From positions 70,374-134,373 of the forward strand of contig JBGCEZ010000020.1 in NCBI GenBank assembly GCA_045106735.1: 64,000 nt of DNA, read 5' to 3'. Below the pieces are notes generated by a model. That model was not told where the DNA came from. It worked only from the letters and a program-made list of their open reading frames with translations, and ran no database searches. The position numbers were made by a program, and so were the translations under genes. This stretch comes from JBGCEZ01 sp045106735. Its GTDB lineage: Bacteria; Planctomycetota; Phycisphaerae; Phycisphaerales; SM1A02. Below are positions 43,702-52,612 of this stretch, piece by piece. How positions within the stretch are numbered: position 1 is the stretch's first letter; each line of letters opens with the position of its first letter.

Positions 43702-44931
43702 GTGAACGATCTGTCCTACGCCCAGTGTCCGCGCTGCGGTCATCACATTGGCGGGATCATCTCCTCGTGGGCGGAGTCATGTCCGCTGGCCGGTCGCTGC
43801 TCGGAGTGCGGGCTGGACTTCCGCTGGGGGGAGGCGATTTCCGGCGCGCTGCAGTATCCGTGGTGGACCACCGAACGCCGCGGCGGATGGTTCGCGACCC
43901 TGGTTCGATCGCTGGTGCAACCGTTGGTCGCCGGGCCGGGCGTCGTCTGGTTCGCCCGGTCGCTTCGGCTCGAGCATCGGATTCGCTGGGCTCGATTGGT
44001 TGCCGGCGCGATGCTCGTGTTCTTGGCCGTTTGGCTGGGCGGGGCCGCGCTGGTGACGATCGGACTCGTCAGCCAAGGCCTGCCGCACGCCACGGCGGCG
44101 GCCAAGGGGCTCTGGCCGGGCAACTGGACGAGCGAGGGGGTGTTCACGATCAAGCGTCCGCAGCGCGGATTTATTGAGGTGGCGACCGTCACGGCGGGCC
44201 CGCGAAGCGGCGTCGCGCCGAGGTCGTTCACCCTCCAGTTGGACCAAGTGTGGGAAGCCGACCTGCCGGTTCAATCGGATCCGATTCCGGAGTTTCGAAG
44301 ATCCGACTTTCAATCGGGGCGACGACTTGACGGCAAGTCATTCATCTACGTGGCGGACGACGGACGCCGGGTGTACGTGACGAAGATCCCAGTCGGAATC
44401 GAAGCTCGGAGCGTCGTGCAGAACATCGAGCAAGCACTGATCGAGCAAGCCTGGTTCTTTCAAGCCCTGCAGGGGACCGCGTATTCATCCGCCGTTCCGA
44501 TCCCGCCCGGTCCGTTGTTGCCGGTCGCGCTCGCTCCGATCCTGGCCGCGGGCGTCTTCGCCGTCCTTCCGATCGCTCGCCGGCGCGCTCGCGTGCGCTG
44601 GCAGCACATCGGGCGATTGGCCACCTACGCCGGCATCGGATCGTTCGGTTTGACGGTGATCGTGTTCATTCCGTTCTCGATCTGGATCCGCGACCTTGAA
44701 CACGTCGGACAGATTCTGGGAGCGCAGCGACGCGGTGGCCGGGCCAGCCTCGGCGCCGGTGTGCTCTTCCTGCTTCTCCCCGCCATCTGGGCGTCGCTGT
44801 GGTGGTGGGCCGCGGCCCGGTGGTACCTTCGGATGACCCGCCCGCTGGCCGTTGGCCTCGCGGTTGGTCTGATCGCGGCGATCGCATTGGGATTCGCCAC
44901 CATGCTGCTCTTTGTGGATCTTCTGGTGTGA
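43702..44931 (+). CDS. five-Cys zinc-ribbon membrane protein, paralog 2 of 6
   Basis: 409 residues from the GTG at 43702, 14 bp after paralog 1, with GGAGA 8 nt upstream. The ribbon has the same spacing: C9, C12, C27, C33, C36 (AQCPRCGHHIGG, AESCPLAGRCSECGLDFRWGE), followed by the shared PWWTTE. It resembles paralogs 3 and 4 most: VLPIARRRARVRWQHIGRL before the third helix and WWWAAARWYLRMTRPLAVGLAVG near the C terminus. The extracytoplasmic segment between the first two helices is about 170 residues and poorly conserved. Cytoplasmic ribbon with membrane anchor is the likely topology. Function unknown. Confidence 0.75.
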   Translation: MNDLSYAQCPRCGHHIGGIISSWAESCPLAGRCSECGLDFRWGEAISGALQYPWWTTERRGGWFATLVRSLVQPLVAGPGVVWFARSLRLEHRIRWARLVAGAMLVFLAVWLGGAALVTIGLVSQGLPHATAAAKGLWPGNWTSEGVFTIKRPQRGFIEVATVTAGPRSGVAPRSFTLQLDQVWEADLPVQSDPIPEFRRSDFQSGRRLDGKSFIYVADDGRRVYVTKIPVGIEARSVVQNIEQALIEQAWFFQALQGTAYSSAVPIPPGPLLPVALAPILAAGVFAVLPIARRRARVRWQHIGRLATYAGIGSFGLTVIVFIPFSIWIRDLEHVGQILGAQRRGGRASLGAGVLFLLLPAIWASLWWWAAARWYLRMTRPLAVGLAVGLIAAIALGFATMLLFVDLLV

Positions 44932-46127
44932 GCGGCGTCCTGACCACGGTGTGCCCGCGCTGCGAACACGATGTGCGCGGGGTGGTTCGGGCGTGGCGGA
45001 CGAGTTGTCCGCTGTTCGGGACCTGCTCCGAATGTGGGCTCCACTACCGGTGGGGCGAGATTCTGACCGGGGCGGTGGGACATCCGTTCTGGTCGGTCGA
45101 GGGCTTTGCCAAGCTGCCGGGCCTGATGGTTCGATCCGCCGCGCAGTACGTGGTCGCAAGCATCGGCGTCGTGTGGATGGCCCGCTCGCTTCGGATGCAG
45201 CATGTGATTCGCTGGCGCCGGCTGATCGTGTCGCTGGCCGTGTCCCTTGTGCTGACCTGGATGATCCTGTGGGCGATCGTGATCGGTTCAATGATGTCGG
45301 CGGGGGTGTCGTTCAACGATGCGGTCCGCGTTTCGGCCAATCCGGCGAGGTGGGAACGCGACGGCTCCATCCGTCCGCGCCGCGCGCCGGCCGGCTCGAT
45401 CCTGCGGGCAACCGTCCGAAATACCGACGCCAACGGGACCCTTGTCGATGTTCACGTGCGGCCGAAGCGATTGGACCGGCTCTCCGTCGATCCGGCGACG
45501 CTGAAAGCGTATCCGGCGGGAACGCAGATCGTCGGGCCCGCCGGCCAACGCCCGCCAACCTTGCCGTGCGTGGTCCAGACCTGGGGGGTCGGGCCAGTGT
45601 TGGTCGAAGCGATGCCGCCGGGGACGACGACCCAGACGATGGTCTCGGTGATTCAGCGTCGGACGGTTTGGACCAACTGGCGCATCGCGGTGGTGCCGCG
45701 CCCGATCCTGGTGCTGCCGATGTACGTGTCACTGGTCGGCGCCGCTGGGGTCTTCGTGGTCTTGCCGATTGCCCGCCGCCGGGCGAAAGTGAGCTGGCGC
45801 CAGGTGGCCCGGCTGAGCCTGCTGGCCGCGATCGGCGGGTGCGGACTCTCGCTCGCGTCCCTCGCCCTCTGGTCGAGCCGATTCGATTCCTTCGCCGACG
45901 TGGGGGCCTGGTTCAACCAGACGCCGCGGCACCACAATGCCCTCGTCGGCGCGATCGCGACGTTCGTGCTCGGGCCAGCGGTGATCAATTCGGTGTGGTG
46001 GTGGGCCGTCGCCCGTTGGTACTTGCGGATGATGCGACCGCTGGCTGTCGGAACGTCGGTCGGCGTGCTGGCCGCGGTGCTGATCGGGCTTCCGTCGATC
46101 TTCCTCGTCTTTGAAGAGATCTTGTGA
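44928..46127 (+). CDS. five-Cys zinc-ribbon membrane protein, paralog 3 of 6
   Basis: 399 residues from the GTG at 44928, overlapping the paralog 2 stop by GTGA. The ribbon is C9, C12, C27, C33, C36 (TVCPRCEHDVRG, RTSCPLFGTCSECGLHYRWGE) and PFWSVE follows. First helix VSLAVSLVLTWMILWAIVIG; a variable loop of about 130 residues; then VVLPIARRRAKVSWRQVARL and WWWAVARWYLRMMRPLAVGTSVG in the conserved C-terminal half. Closest to paralogs 2 and 4. The overlap suggests one transcript and coupled translation with both neighbours. Confidence 0.75.
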   Translation: MSGVLTTVCPRCEHDVRGVVRAWRTSCPLFGTCSECGLHYRWGEILTGAVGHPFWSVEGFAKLPGLMVRSAAQYVVASIGVVWMARSLRMQHVIRWRRLIVSLAVSLVLTWMILWAIVIGSMMSAGVSFNDAVRVSANPARWERDGSIRPRRAPAGSILRATVRNTDANGTLVDVHVRPKRLDRLSVDPATLKAYPAGTQIVGPAGQRPPTLPCVVQTWGVGPVLVEAMPPGTTTQTMVSVIQRRTVWTNWRIAVVPRPILVLPMYVSLVGAAGVFVVLPIARRRAKVSWRQVARLSLLAAIGGCGLSLASLALWSSRFDSFADVGAWFNQTPRHHNALVGAIATFVLGPAVINSVWWWAVARWYLRMMRPLAVGTSVGVLAAVLIGLPSIFLVFEEIL

Positions 46128-47335
46128 GCGCTGGCCAGACCACGTTCTGTCCGCGTTGCCGGCACGATGTCGGTGGCGTGCGATCGGCCTGGCGAGAAGC
46201 GTGTCCACTGCACGGAACCTGCCCCGAGTGCGGCTTGACTTTTCGGTGGGGCGAGGCCATTGACGGCGTGCTCGCGTATCCATGGTGGACGTGCGAGGAC
46301 GCGCGCGGGCCAGGGTCGATGATCGGCCGGTCCATCGCGCAGCTTCTGATCGCCAGCGTTGGCGTGCCCTGGATGGCGCGGTCGCTGCGGCTGGAGCATC
46401 GGATCCAGACATGGCGACTGTTGGCCGGAGCCGGAACCGCGTTGGCCGTCGTCCTTGGCCTGTCGGCGAGCCTCGTCTTCGTGGACATCATGCGGATGCC
46501 CCGGGCCACTGCGCGGCAGGCGGCGCGGATCGCGCTCTGGCCGCCCTCGTGGTTCCATGGCCACTCCATCGGCCCGGCGCCGGCGCCGCCCGGCTTCCTG
46601 ATGGAGGTCGACTTCGAGCCGATGGGCGACGACGGGGACGTGCGCGTGCTGGGCGTGCGGCCCGTTCCGCTGGATGAACTCCAAGACGTGTTCGATGAAC
46701 AGCGGTACGTCAACCCGTACGTCTTGGAGACGTCCCTGACGCAAGTCCTCCAACGCGACCTCTTCGACCGCCGGTTCATTCTTGAGCTGCGGGGATCCCA
46801 GCGCGTGGTGATCCCAAGCGTTCCCGACGGCGTCGATCCCATCGCGATGAACATCGCGATCGAGGCCGCGCGGCAAACTGACGTTTGGCGGCTCCCGTTC
46901 AACCTGAGATTCTCAGCGGTGGTCGGCGTACCGCTGGTGCTGGTGCTGTCGGCCGCCGCCTTCATGCTGTTGCCCATCAGCCGACGCCGGGCGCGGGTGC
47001 AGGGGAGGCACCTTGGCCGACTGGCCGTGTACGCCGCCGCCGGGGCCGTGCTCCCGTGGGTCGCGGCGGCCGCCGCCTGGAATCGCGTCGGATCCGAGCG
47101 CGGATGGCTGGGCGAAGCGCTGGGCGGATGGGACGCGGCGATTGGCTGGATTGCCGGCACGTTGATCGTGACCGGCATGGTGCCGGGGGCACTGGCCGCG
47201 ATGTGGTGGGGGGCCGTCGCCCACTGGCACTTGCGGATGTCCCACGCCTGGCTTGTGGGCATGTCCGTCGGTTCGATGACCGGCCTGGCCGCCGCCGTCG
47301 TGCACGTGTTCGTGGTGCTGGCGGCCGGCCCATGA
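46124..47335 (+). CDS. five-Cys zinc-ribbon membrane protein, paralog 4 of 6
   Basis: 403 residues from the GTG at 46124, overlapping the paralog 3 stop by GTGA. The ribbon is C9, C12, C27, C33, C36 (TTFCPRCRHDVGG, REACPLHGTCPECGLTFRWGE) followed by PWWTCE. Helices include TALAVVLGLSASLVFVDIM and the C-terminal set with LLPISRRRARVQGRHLGRL and WWGAVAHWHLRMSHAWLVGMSVG. The stop codon is inside a 14-bp tandem repeat. Function unknown. Confidence 0.75.
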   Translation: MSAGQTTFCPRCRHDVGGVRSAWREACPLHGTCPECGLTFRWGEAIDGVLAYPWWTCEDARGPGSMIGRSIAQLLIASVGVPWMARSLRLEHRIQTWRLLAGAGTALAVVLGLSASLVFVDIMRMPRATARQAARIALWPPSWFHGHSIGPAPAPPGFLMEVDFEPMGDDGDVRVLGVRPVPLDELQDVFDEQRYVNPYVLETSLTQVLQRDLFDRRFILELRGSQRVVIPSVPDGVDPIAMNIAIEAARQTDVWRLPFNLRFSAVVGVPLVLVLSAAAFMLLPISRRRARVQGRHLGRLAVYAAAGAVLPWVAAAAAWNRVGSERGWLGEALGGWDAAIGWIAGTLIVTGMVPGALAAMWWGAVAHWHLRMSHAWLVGMSVGSMTGLAAAVVHVFVVLAAGP

Positions 47336-47381
47336 CGACCGGCCCATGACGACCGGCCCAGGACGGCCGGCCCAGGACGAG
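47326..47381. repeat. 14-bp tandem repeat spanning the end of paralog 4
   Basis: Four contiguous units: CGGCCCATGACGAC twice, then CGGCCCAGGACGGC and CGGCCCAGGACGAG. The first unit supplies the paralog 4 stop codon (TGA 47333-47335); the rest fills most of the spacer to paralog 5. Confidence 0.9.
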
Positions 47382-47426
47382 CAGATCTGGCCAACCCGGC
47401 CCACGAACGCATCCAAGGAGCAGCGC

Positions 47427-48668
47427 ATGTCCAATGACGATCCGGCGTCGGCCCCAACATGCCCGCGGTGCGCCCACGATATCCGCGGCGCGATGGCGAA
47501 CTGGTCGTCGGCGTGCGAGCTGTTCGGCCGATGCTCCGAATGCGGCTTTGGGTTTCAATGGTGTGAACAGGTCTCGCCGCACTTTGCTGATCCTTGGTGG
47601 TCGGTGGAAACGGGCCGCGGGCCGGTGCCGTGGGCCCTTCGGTGGTTCGTGCACACGTGGAATCTCGTCTTTCGACGGCGGTCGACGTTCTTGCGCTGCG
47701 GCCGCCGAGCGGTGCGACGCCCGCGGCGCTTGGGGTTGGCCGGTGGGCTGCCGTTCATGCTTGCGGCGGGACTGGCGATGGGCATCGTCGCCCGGCAGCA
47801 GTGGTTGGCCGCGGCGCCGATCGGCCGGGTGGCGACCACGGCGCTGCAGCCCTGGTCGGATGCCGGAGTGACGATGCCGGCCAACTTGGCCCGCTCGCGT
47901 CCCGAGTCGGACTACGGGTCCGGGCGGCGGGTCTGGCGCGTGTGGATCCCGGGGGTCGGCGTCCGGACGCGGGCTGCGCCAGATCGCCCGCTTCCTCCGA
48001 CGGTGGACGTTCGCACCGTGAACGCTGCGATTGCGGCGCGCGATGCCGTCCCCGACATGCGTGGGCACCACTACGTGCGGGTTCGGACGCCGGACGGATC
48101 GGTCCTCGTGTTGGTCCCGCCGGGTGGGCTCTCCACGATCGACCGGCGGATCCTGCAGAATCCGATGCGGGCCACGATCGGACTGCCGGCGCCGCGGGAC
48201 GCATTCGGCGAGCGCCTCTGGATCCTCCGGCTCTACGTGCTCCCGCTGGTCGCGATGCCGACCATCGGCGCGATCGTGCTCTTCGGTCTGCCCAGTGCTC
48301 GAGGCCGGTCCGATGTGCACTGGACGAACGTACTCCGGCTCTGGGCGTGGGGGACGATGGTGGCGTCGCTCGCCGGATGCGTGGTGTACGTGGTGGCGGC
48401 CGCCACGGGGTTGCCGATTGTGGCCTGGGACATCGAGTTCGCGACGGTCTCCGGTCGTCCGCTCCCGGGCCCGTGGTCGCTCGTGGTACTCATCGGCGTC
48501 TGGGGCAGCATCTTCCTGGGCCTGTGGGGTGCGAGTTGGTGGTGGTTGACGCCGGCCATTGGCGATTGGCTGGACATGGAGCGGCCAGTTCTTCACGCCG
48601 GCCTCGTTACTGGCGTCGCCGCATTCGGCGCTGCCGTGCTTGTGGCCTATCACTCAACGGTGGCATGA
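47427..48668 (+). CDS. five-Cys zinc-ribbon membrane protein, paralog 5 of 6
   Basis: 413 residues from the ATG at 47427 with GGAG 6 nt upstream. The ribbon is C12, C15, C30, C36, C39 (PTCPRCAHDIRG, SSACELFGRCSECGFGFQWCE), same spacing, with WCE where others have WGE, then PWWSVE. Helices: LGLAGGLPFMLAAGLAMGIV, LPLVAMPTIGAIVLFGLPS, LWAWGTMVASLAGCVVYVVAAA, SLVVLIGVWGSIFLGLWGASWWW and a last one. The C-terminal RWYLRM-type motif is replaced by TPAIGDWLDMERPV, making this the most divergent C-terminal half. Coupled to paralog 6 by ATGA. Confidence 0.75.
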   Translation: MSNDDPASAPTCPRCAHDIRGAMANWSSACELFGRCSECGFGFQWCEQVSPHFADPWWSVETGRGPVPWALRWFVHTWNLVFRRRSTFLRCGRRAVRRPRRLGLAGGLPFMLAAGLAMGIVARQQWLAAAPIGRVATTALQPWSDAGVTMPANLARSRPESDYGSGRRVWRVWIPGVGVRTRAAPDRPLPPTVDVRTVNAAIAARDAVPDMRGHHYVRVRTPDGSVLVLVPPGGLSTIDRRILQNPMRATIGLPAPRDAFGERLWILRLYVLPLVAMPTIGAIVLFGLPSARGRSDVHWTNVLRLWAWGTMVASLAGCVVYVVAAATGLPIVAWDIEFATVSGRPLPGPWSLVVLIGVWGSIFLGLWGASWWWLTPAIGDWLDMERPVLHAGLVTGVAAFGAAVLVAYHSTVA

Positions 48669-49570
48669 TGAATAGAGGCGAATCCACAACATGCATGCGA
48701 TGTGATCATGATCTCCAGGGCGAGATCCTGACGTGGACGACGACGTGTCCGCTGGCCGGACGATGTCCGGAGTGCGGCCTTCGATTCGCGTGGCGCGAGC
48801 TGTTGAGCCCAGTGTTCGGTGTTCCGCGGTGGTCGGTCGAGGCGAAGGAGTCGACGGTGCCGCTGGTGTTTCGGCTCTTCATCCACGGATGGAAACTCGC
48901 GACTCGGCCGCGTCAGTGCTGGCGGGCGACCTCGATGCGCCAGCCAGTTCGTGCCCACCCGCTGGTTGGCTTGCTCGTGTTCTGGGTCGCGATGGTGGTC
49001 GCTGCGCTCTACGTCATCGCGGTCGTTGGCATTCGGCGGCGGACCGGAATGTCGCTCGATGAGGCGCTGGGGATCGCGCTCCGTCCGTTCGCGCCGGCCT
49101 TCCAATCGGCGTCGCCGTTCGTGTTCTTCGTCTTGCTCTTCAAGCGAACGCTGGCCCCGTGGACCCTCGGCCTGCTCGCCATGCCAATGGTCGGGACGTT
49201 GACGTTGTTCTTGCTGCCCGACACGCGGCGGGGCGGGGCGATTCATCCTCGGCATCTGGTGCGCATCGGCCTCTCGGCGCAGGTGCTGGCGGTGATCGCG
49301 GCCTCGGTGATCGGCATCATCGCGGCGTGGATCCGGCCGGGCGTGGACTTTCATGACATGGTCCGTCGCGATCCGAGCGTGAACCTGACGTTGTTGATCG
49401 GGGCCTGGTCCCTCGGCGTCCTGCTGGTTCACGGCGTTCTCGCCGGTGGCTGGTGCACGATGGTCGCCCGGCATCACCTGCGACTGGCCCAGCCGGCCCG
49501 GGTTGGCTGGACGGTGGGGGGCATCTGCGGGCTGGCCGCGTCGGTGATCTGGGTGGTTGGGTTCGGTTGA
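48665..49570 (+). CDS. five-Cys zinc-ribbon membrane protein, paralog 6 of 6
   Basis: 301 residues, overlapping the paralog 5 stop by ATGA. The ribbon is C10, C13, C28, C34, C37 (TTCMRCDHDLQG, TTTCPLAGRCPECGLRFAWRE). It is the shortest member because the extracytoplasmic loop between helices 1 and 2 is almost absent; helices VGLLVFWVAMVVAALYVIAVV and TLGLLAMPMVGTLTLFLLPD follow each other closely. LLPDTRRGGAIHPRH and ARHHLRLAQPARVGWTVGG match paralog 1, suggesting the two ends of the array derive from one subfamily. Confidence 0.75.
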   Translation: MMNRGESTTCMRCDHDLQGEILTWTTTCPLAGRCPECGLRFAWRELLSPVFGVPRWSVEAKESTVPLVFRLFIHGWKLATRPRQCWRATSMRQPVRAHPLVGLLVFWVAMVVAALYVIAVVGIRRRTGMSLDEALGIALRPFAPAFQSASPFVFFVLLFKRTLAPWTLGLLAMPMVGTLTLFLLPDTRRGGAIHPRHLVRIGLSAQVLAVIAASVIGIIAAWIRPGVDFHDMVRRDPSVNLTLLIGAWSLGVLLVHGVLAGGWCTMVARHHLRLAQPARVGWTVGGICGLAASVIWVVGFG

Positions 49571-49576
49571 TCTCGG

Positions 49577-49642
49577 CTGGATGCGGGCTGGGTGCGGGAT
49601 GGGTGCGGGCTGGATGCGGACCGGGTGCCGGCCGGGTCTCGG
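49577..49642. repeat. 11-bp tandem repeat, 6 copies
   Basis: Six contiguous 11-bp units of the form CTGGRTGCGGG (CTGGATGCGGG, CTGGGTGCGGG, ATGGGTGCGGG, CTGGATGCGGA, CCGGGTGCCGG, CCGGGTCTCGG), progressively diverged, between paralog 6 and glyA. Confidence 0.9.
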
Positions 49643-49749
49643 TCGCGCAAGGGCCGGGGTGTCGGCCGTGTGCGGCACGCCGGAGGACGCCGACGGGTTC
49701 CGGGCCGGCGGGCCGTGATTTCCGGCCGCGGCCCCCGTACGATGCCGGC

Positions 49750-51063
49750 ATGAGCACCCTTACCCCGACGCAGCCAATGCCGGTCCAGGACACCCTGGAC
49801 GCCCAATCACTCGCGACCCTGGAGCTCCTCCAGAAGCATGACCCGGCGGTCGCCGGCATCCTCGAGTCCGAGGCCGCCCGGCAGGCTTCGACCCTGGAAC
49901 TCATCGCCAGCGAGAACCACGTGTCCGCCGCCGTGATGCACACCATCGGCACGTGGATGACGAACAAGTACGCCGAGGGATACCCCGGGAAGCGGTACTA
50001 CGGCGGTTGTGAGTACCACGACTCGGTCGAGCAGCTGGCCATCGACCGGGCCAAGGAGCTCTTCGGCTGTGCGTTCGCCAATGTGCAGCCGCACTCCGGG
50101 GCGAATGCGAACGTTGCGGCGTTCATGGGACTGCTGAAGCCCGGCGATCGGGTGCTCAGTTTGCCGATCAAGAGCGGCGGTCACCTTTCCCACGGCCTGA
50201 AGCCGAATTTCAGCGGCACCTTCTACGAGATCCACGAGTACGACCTGGATCCCGAAACCGAGCTGCTCGACTACGACGCGATCGAACGGATCGCCAAGGA
50301 GTGCAAGCCCAAGCTCATGATCTGCGGCTTCTCGGCCTATCCGCGCCTGATTGACTTCGCCCGCTTCCGGGCCATTGCGGACTCGGTCGGCGCACTGCTC
50401 ATGGCCGACATCGCCCACATCGCCGGCTTGGTCGCCGCCGGCATCCATCCGTCTCCGTTCCCGCACGCCCACGTCGCCACCACGACCACGCACAAGACGC
50501 TCCGCGGCCCGCGCGGCGGCTTGATCCTGACCAACGACGCGAAGATCGCCACCAAGATGGACCGCAAGGTCTTCCCGGGCAGTCAGGGTGGCCCGCTGAT
50601 GCACTGCATCGCGGCCAAGGCGGTGGCCTTCGGTGAGGCCCTGGATCCTTCGTTTAAGGTGTACGCCCAGCAGGTGGTGGACAACGCCCAAGCCCTGGCC
50701 GCGGCCCTCGTCGAACGCCGTTACCGACTCTGCTCGGGCGGGACGGACAATCACTTGATGCTCGTCGACCTTCAGACCCGGGACGCCGACCTGACCGGGG
50801 CCGACGCCGAGAAGTGGCTTGAGTCCGCCGGCATCATCACCAACAAGAACGGCATCCCCAACGATCCGCGTCCGCCGATGGTCACCAGCGGCCTGCGTCT
50901 CGGGACGCCGGCCCTCACGACCCGCGGCATGAAGCAGGCCGAGATGGTCCAGGTGGCTGACCTGATCGATCGCGTGATGGACGCCCGTGGTGACGAGGCG
51001 ACCTGCCGTGCGGTCCGTGACGACGTGTCGGCCCTGTGCCGCGCGTTCCCCATGCCGCACTGA
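49750..51063 (+). CDS. glyA: serine hydroxymethyltransferase
   Basis: 437 residues from the ATG at 49750, the usual bacterial length plus a short leader. It converts serine and tetrahydrofolate to glycine and methylene-THF with pyridoxal phosphate. The PLP lysine is Lys249 in TTTTHKTLRGPRGG. Other motifs: LELIASENHVS near residue 50, TNKYAEGYPGKRYYGGCE, VQPHSGANANVA, MADIAHIAGLVAAG and FPGSQGGPLMH, SGLRLGTPALTTRGM. It stands alone; folate context is only distant (folK). Confidence 0.97.
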   Translation: MSTLTPTQPMPVQDTLDAQSLATLELLQKHDPAVAGILESEAARQASTLELIASENHVSAAVMHTIGTWMTNKYAEGYPGKRYYGGCEYHDSVEQLAIDRAKELFGCAFANVQPHSGANANVAAFMGLLKPGDRVLSLPIKSGGHLSHGLKPNFSGTFYEIHEYDLDPETELLDYDAIERIAKECKPKLMICGFSAYPRLIDFARFRAIADSVGALLMADIAHIAGLVAAGIHPSPFPHAHVATTTTHKTLRGPRGGLILTNDAKIATKMDRKVFPGSQGGPLMHCIAAKAVAFGEALDPSFKVYAQQVVDNAQALAAALVERRYRLCSGGTDNHLMLVDLQTRDADLTGADAEKWLESAGIITNKNGIPNDPRPPMVTSGLRLGTPALTTRGMKQAEMVQVADLIDRVMDARGDEATCRAVRDDVSALCRAFPMPH

Positions 51064-51147
51064 TCGATTGGCTGGCCACGGGGCGTTGGAGCCGGGGGGA
51101 CGCGTGGCCGGCCGCATTGGCCGGCGCGGGGGAAGGGATGCTCGACC

Positions 51148-52008
51148 ATGGTTCGCACCGTCAACAACATCAAGACCGTCCTGCTGCTCGGGGCGCTCTT
51201 TGCCTTGGTGGTGTTCATCGGTGGCGTGCTTGGCCGTGGGCCGGGCATCCTCATCGCCGGCGTCATTGCCACGGTGATGAACGTGGGGGCGTGGTTCTTC
51301 AGCGACAAGATCGCCATCAAGTCGATGCGCGGGCAAGAAGTATCGCCGGACTCGCCCGGCGGCCGCGACCTGTACGCCATGGTCGAACGCTTGAGCGAGC
51401 GGGCCGGGCTGCCCACGCCCCGGGTGTACATCTGTCCGCATGACGCCCCGAATGCATTCGCCACGGGGCGCAGTCCCAAGCACGCCGCGGTCGCCTTTAC
51501 CCAAGGCCTCTTGCGGATCATGAACCAAGCGGAACTCGAAGGCGTCGCCGCCCACGAACTCGCCCACATCAAGAATCGCGACACGCTGACGTCGACCGTC
51601 GCCGCGACCGTGGCCGGCATCTTCTCGATGCTCAGTCAGTGGTTCTTTCTGTTCGGCGGCGGGCTTGGCGGCGGCCGACGCGATGGCGTCCACCCACTGC
51701 TCGGCCTGGGGATGGTGCTTCTGGGCGCTTTCGGCGCGGCCGTCATCAAGGGGATGATCAGCCGCAGCCGAGAATTCGTGGCCGACGCCGACGGAGCGGA
51801 GATCGCCGGCTCGCCGCACGGCTTGGCCAGCGCCTTGACCAAGCTCGACACCATGGCCCGCCGCGTGCCGCTGCAGCAACCGAATCCGGCGATGAACAAC
51901 CTCTTCATCGTCGAGCCGTTCATGGGTCGCGGGCTGACGGAACTGTTCGCCAGCCATCCACCGACGGAGAAGCGCGTGGCCGCGCTTCTGGGGACCGAGA
52001 TCGGCTGA
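51148..52008 (+). CDS. htpX: M48 family membrane metalloprotease HtpX
   Basis: 286 residues, standard for HtpX. It is an inner-membrane zinc protease that degrades misfolded membrane proteins. Two N-terminal helices (TVLLLGALFALVVFIGGVL, GILIAGVIATVMNVGAWFF), the zinc motif H136-E-L-A-H140 in AAHELAHIKNRDT, two more helices (LLGLGMVLLGAFGAAVI), the third ligand Glu in SRSREFVADADGA, and the C-terminal FASHPPTEKRVAAL. GGAAGGGA upstream of the ATG at 51148 supports the start. Confidence 0.95.
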   Translation: MVRTVNNIKTVLLLGALFALVVFIGGVLGRGPGILIAGVIATVMNVGAWFFSDKIAIKSMRGQEVSPDSPGGRDLYAMVERLSERAGLPTPRVYICPHDAPNAFATGRSPKHAAVAFTQGLLRIMNQAELEGVAAHELAHIKNRDTLTSTVAATVAGIFSMLSQWFFLFGGGLGGGRRDGVHPLLGLGMVLLGAFGAAVIKGMISRSREFVADADGAEIAGSPHGLASALTKLDTMARRVPLQQPNPAMNNLFIVEPFMGRGLTELFASHPPTEKRVAALLGTEIG

Positions 52009-52093
52009 CGGGCTGACGGGCTGACGGCCTGATGGGCCGGCCGGGCGGGCAGCCGGCGTCATCGTGCGAGCGATCCGTATGTCGCCGCCACCA

Positions 52094-52612
52094 TCAATCA
52101 GACGACGACGCTCCGAACAGCGGGCCAGGCTGCCCGCCGGTTTGCCGCATGCCCTCGTAGATCGCCGCGGTCACCGCGTTCGACAGGTTGAGGCTCCGCA
52201 TCCGCGGGTGGTCGATCATCGGCAGCGTCACCCGATGCTCCGGGCCCCATCGCGCGTCGATCCATTGTTCGACCGACTCGGGAACGCCCGCGGATTCGCG
52301 GCCAAAGAGCAACCAATCCCCGCGCTGCATCGGCGCGTCCCACGGGGCGGTTGAGCCGCCGGACGTGTACAGCCAGAGTCGCGGCGGATCGCAGGTGCGC
52401 AGGAAGGCTTCCCAGTCTTCGTGCTCGACGACATCGAGATGCGTCCAGTAGTCCAGTCCCGCCCGTCGCCGCGCCTTCTCGTCCATCGAGAATCCGATCG
52501 GATGCACCACGTGGAGGCGACAGCCGGTTGCCGCGGCGGTCCGCCCGATCGTCCCGGTGTTGTTCGGGATCTCGGGATTGAGCAGCACGATGTTGAAGAG
52601 CGGGGCGGTCAC
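52094..52612 (-). CDS. trmL: tRNA (cytidine/uridine-34-2'-O)-methyltransferase TrmL
   Basis: About 172 residues from a GTG at 52612 (VTAPLFNIVLLNPEIPNNTGTIGR), which places the family motif at the N terminus; a TTG start at 52684 would add 24 residues. It is a SPOUT-family enzyme that methylates the wobble ribose of tRNA-Leu isoacceptors. Motifs: LNPEIPNNTGTIGRTAAATG, LDYWTHLDVVEHEDW, LLFGRESAGVPESV and LPMIDHPRMRSLNLSNAVTAAIYE (the deep knot). Divergent from the EF-G-like gene. Confidence 0.93.
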   Translation of the reverse strand: MTAPLFNIVLLNPEIPNNTGTIGRTAAATGCRLHVVHPIGFSMDEKARRRAGLDYWTHLDVVEHEDWEAFLRTCDPPRLWLYTSGGSTAPWDAPMQRGDWLLFGRESAGVPESVEQWIDARWGPEHRVTLPMIDHPRMRSLNLSNAVTAAIYEGMRQTGGQPGPLFGASSSD

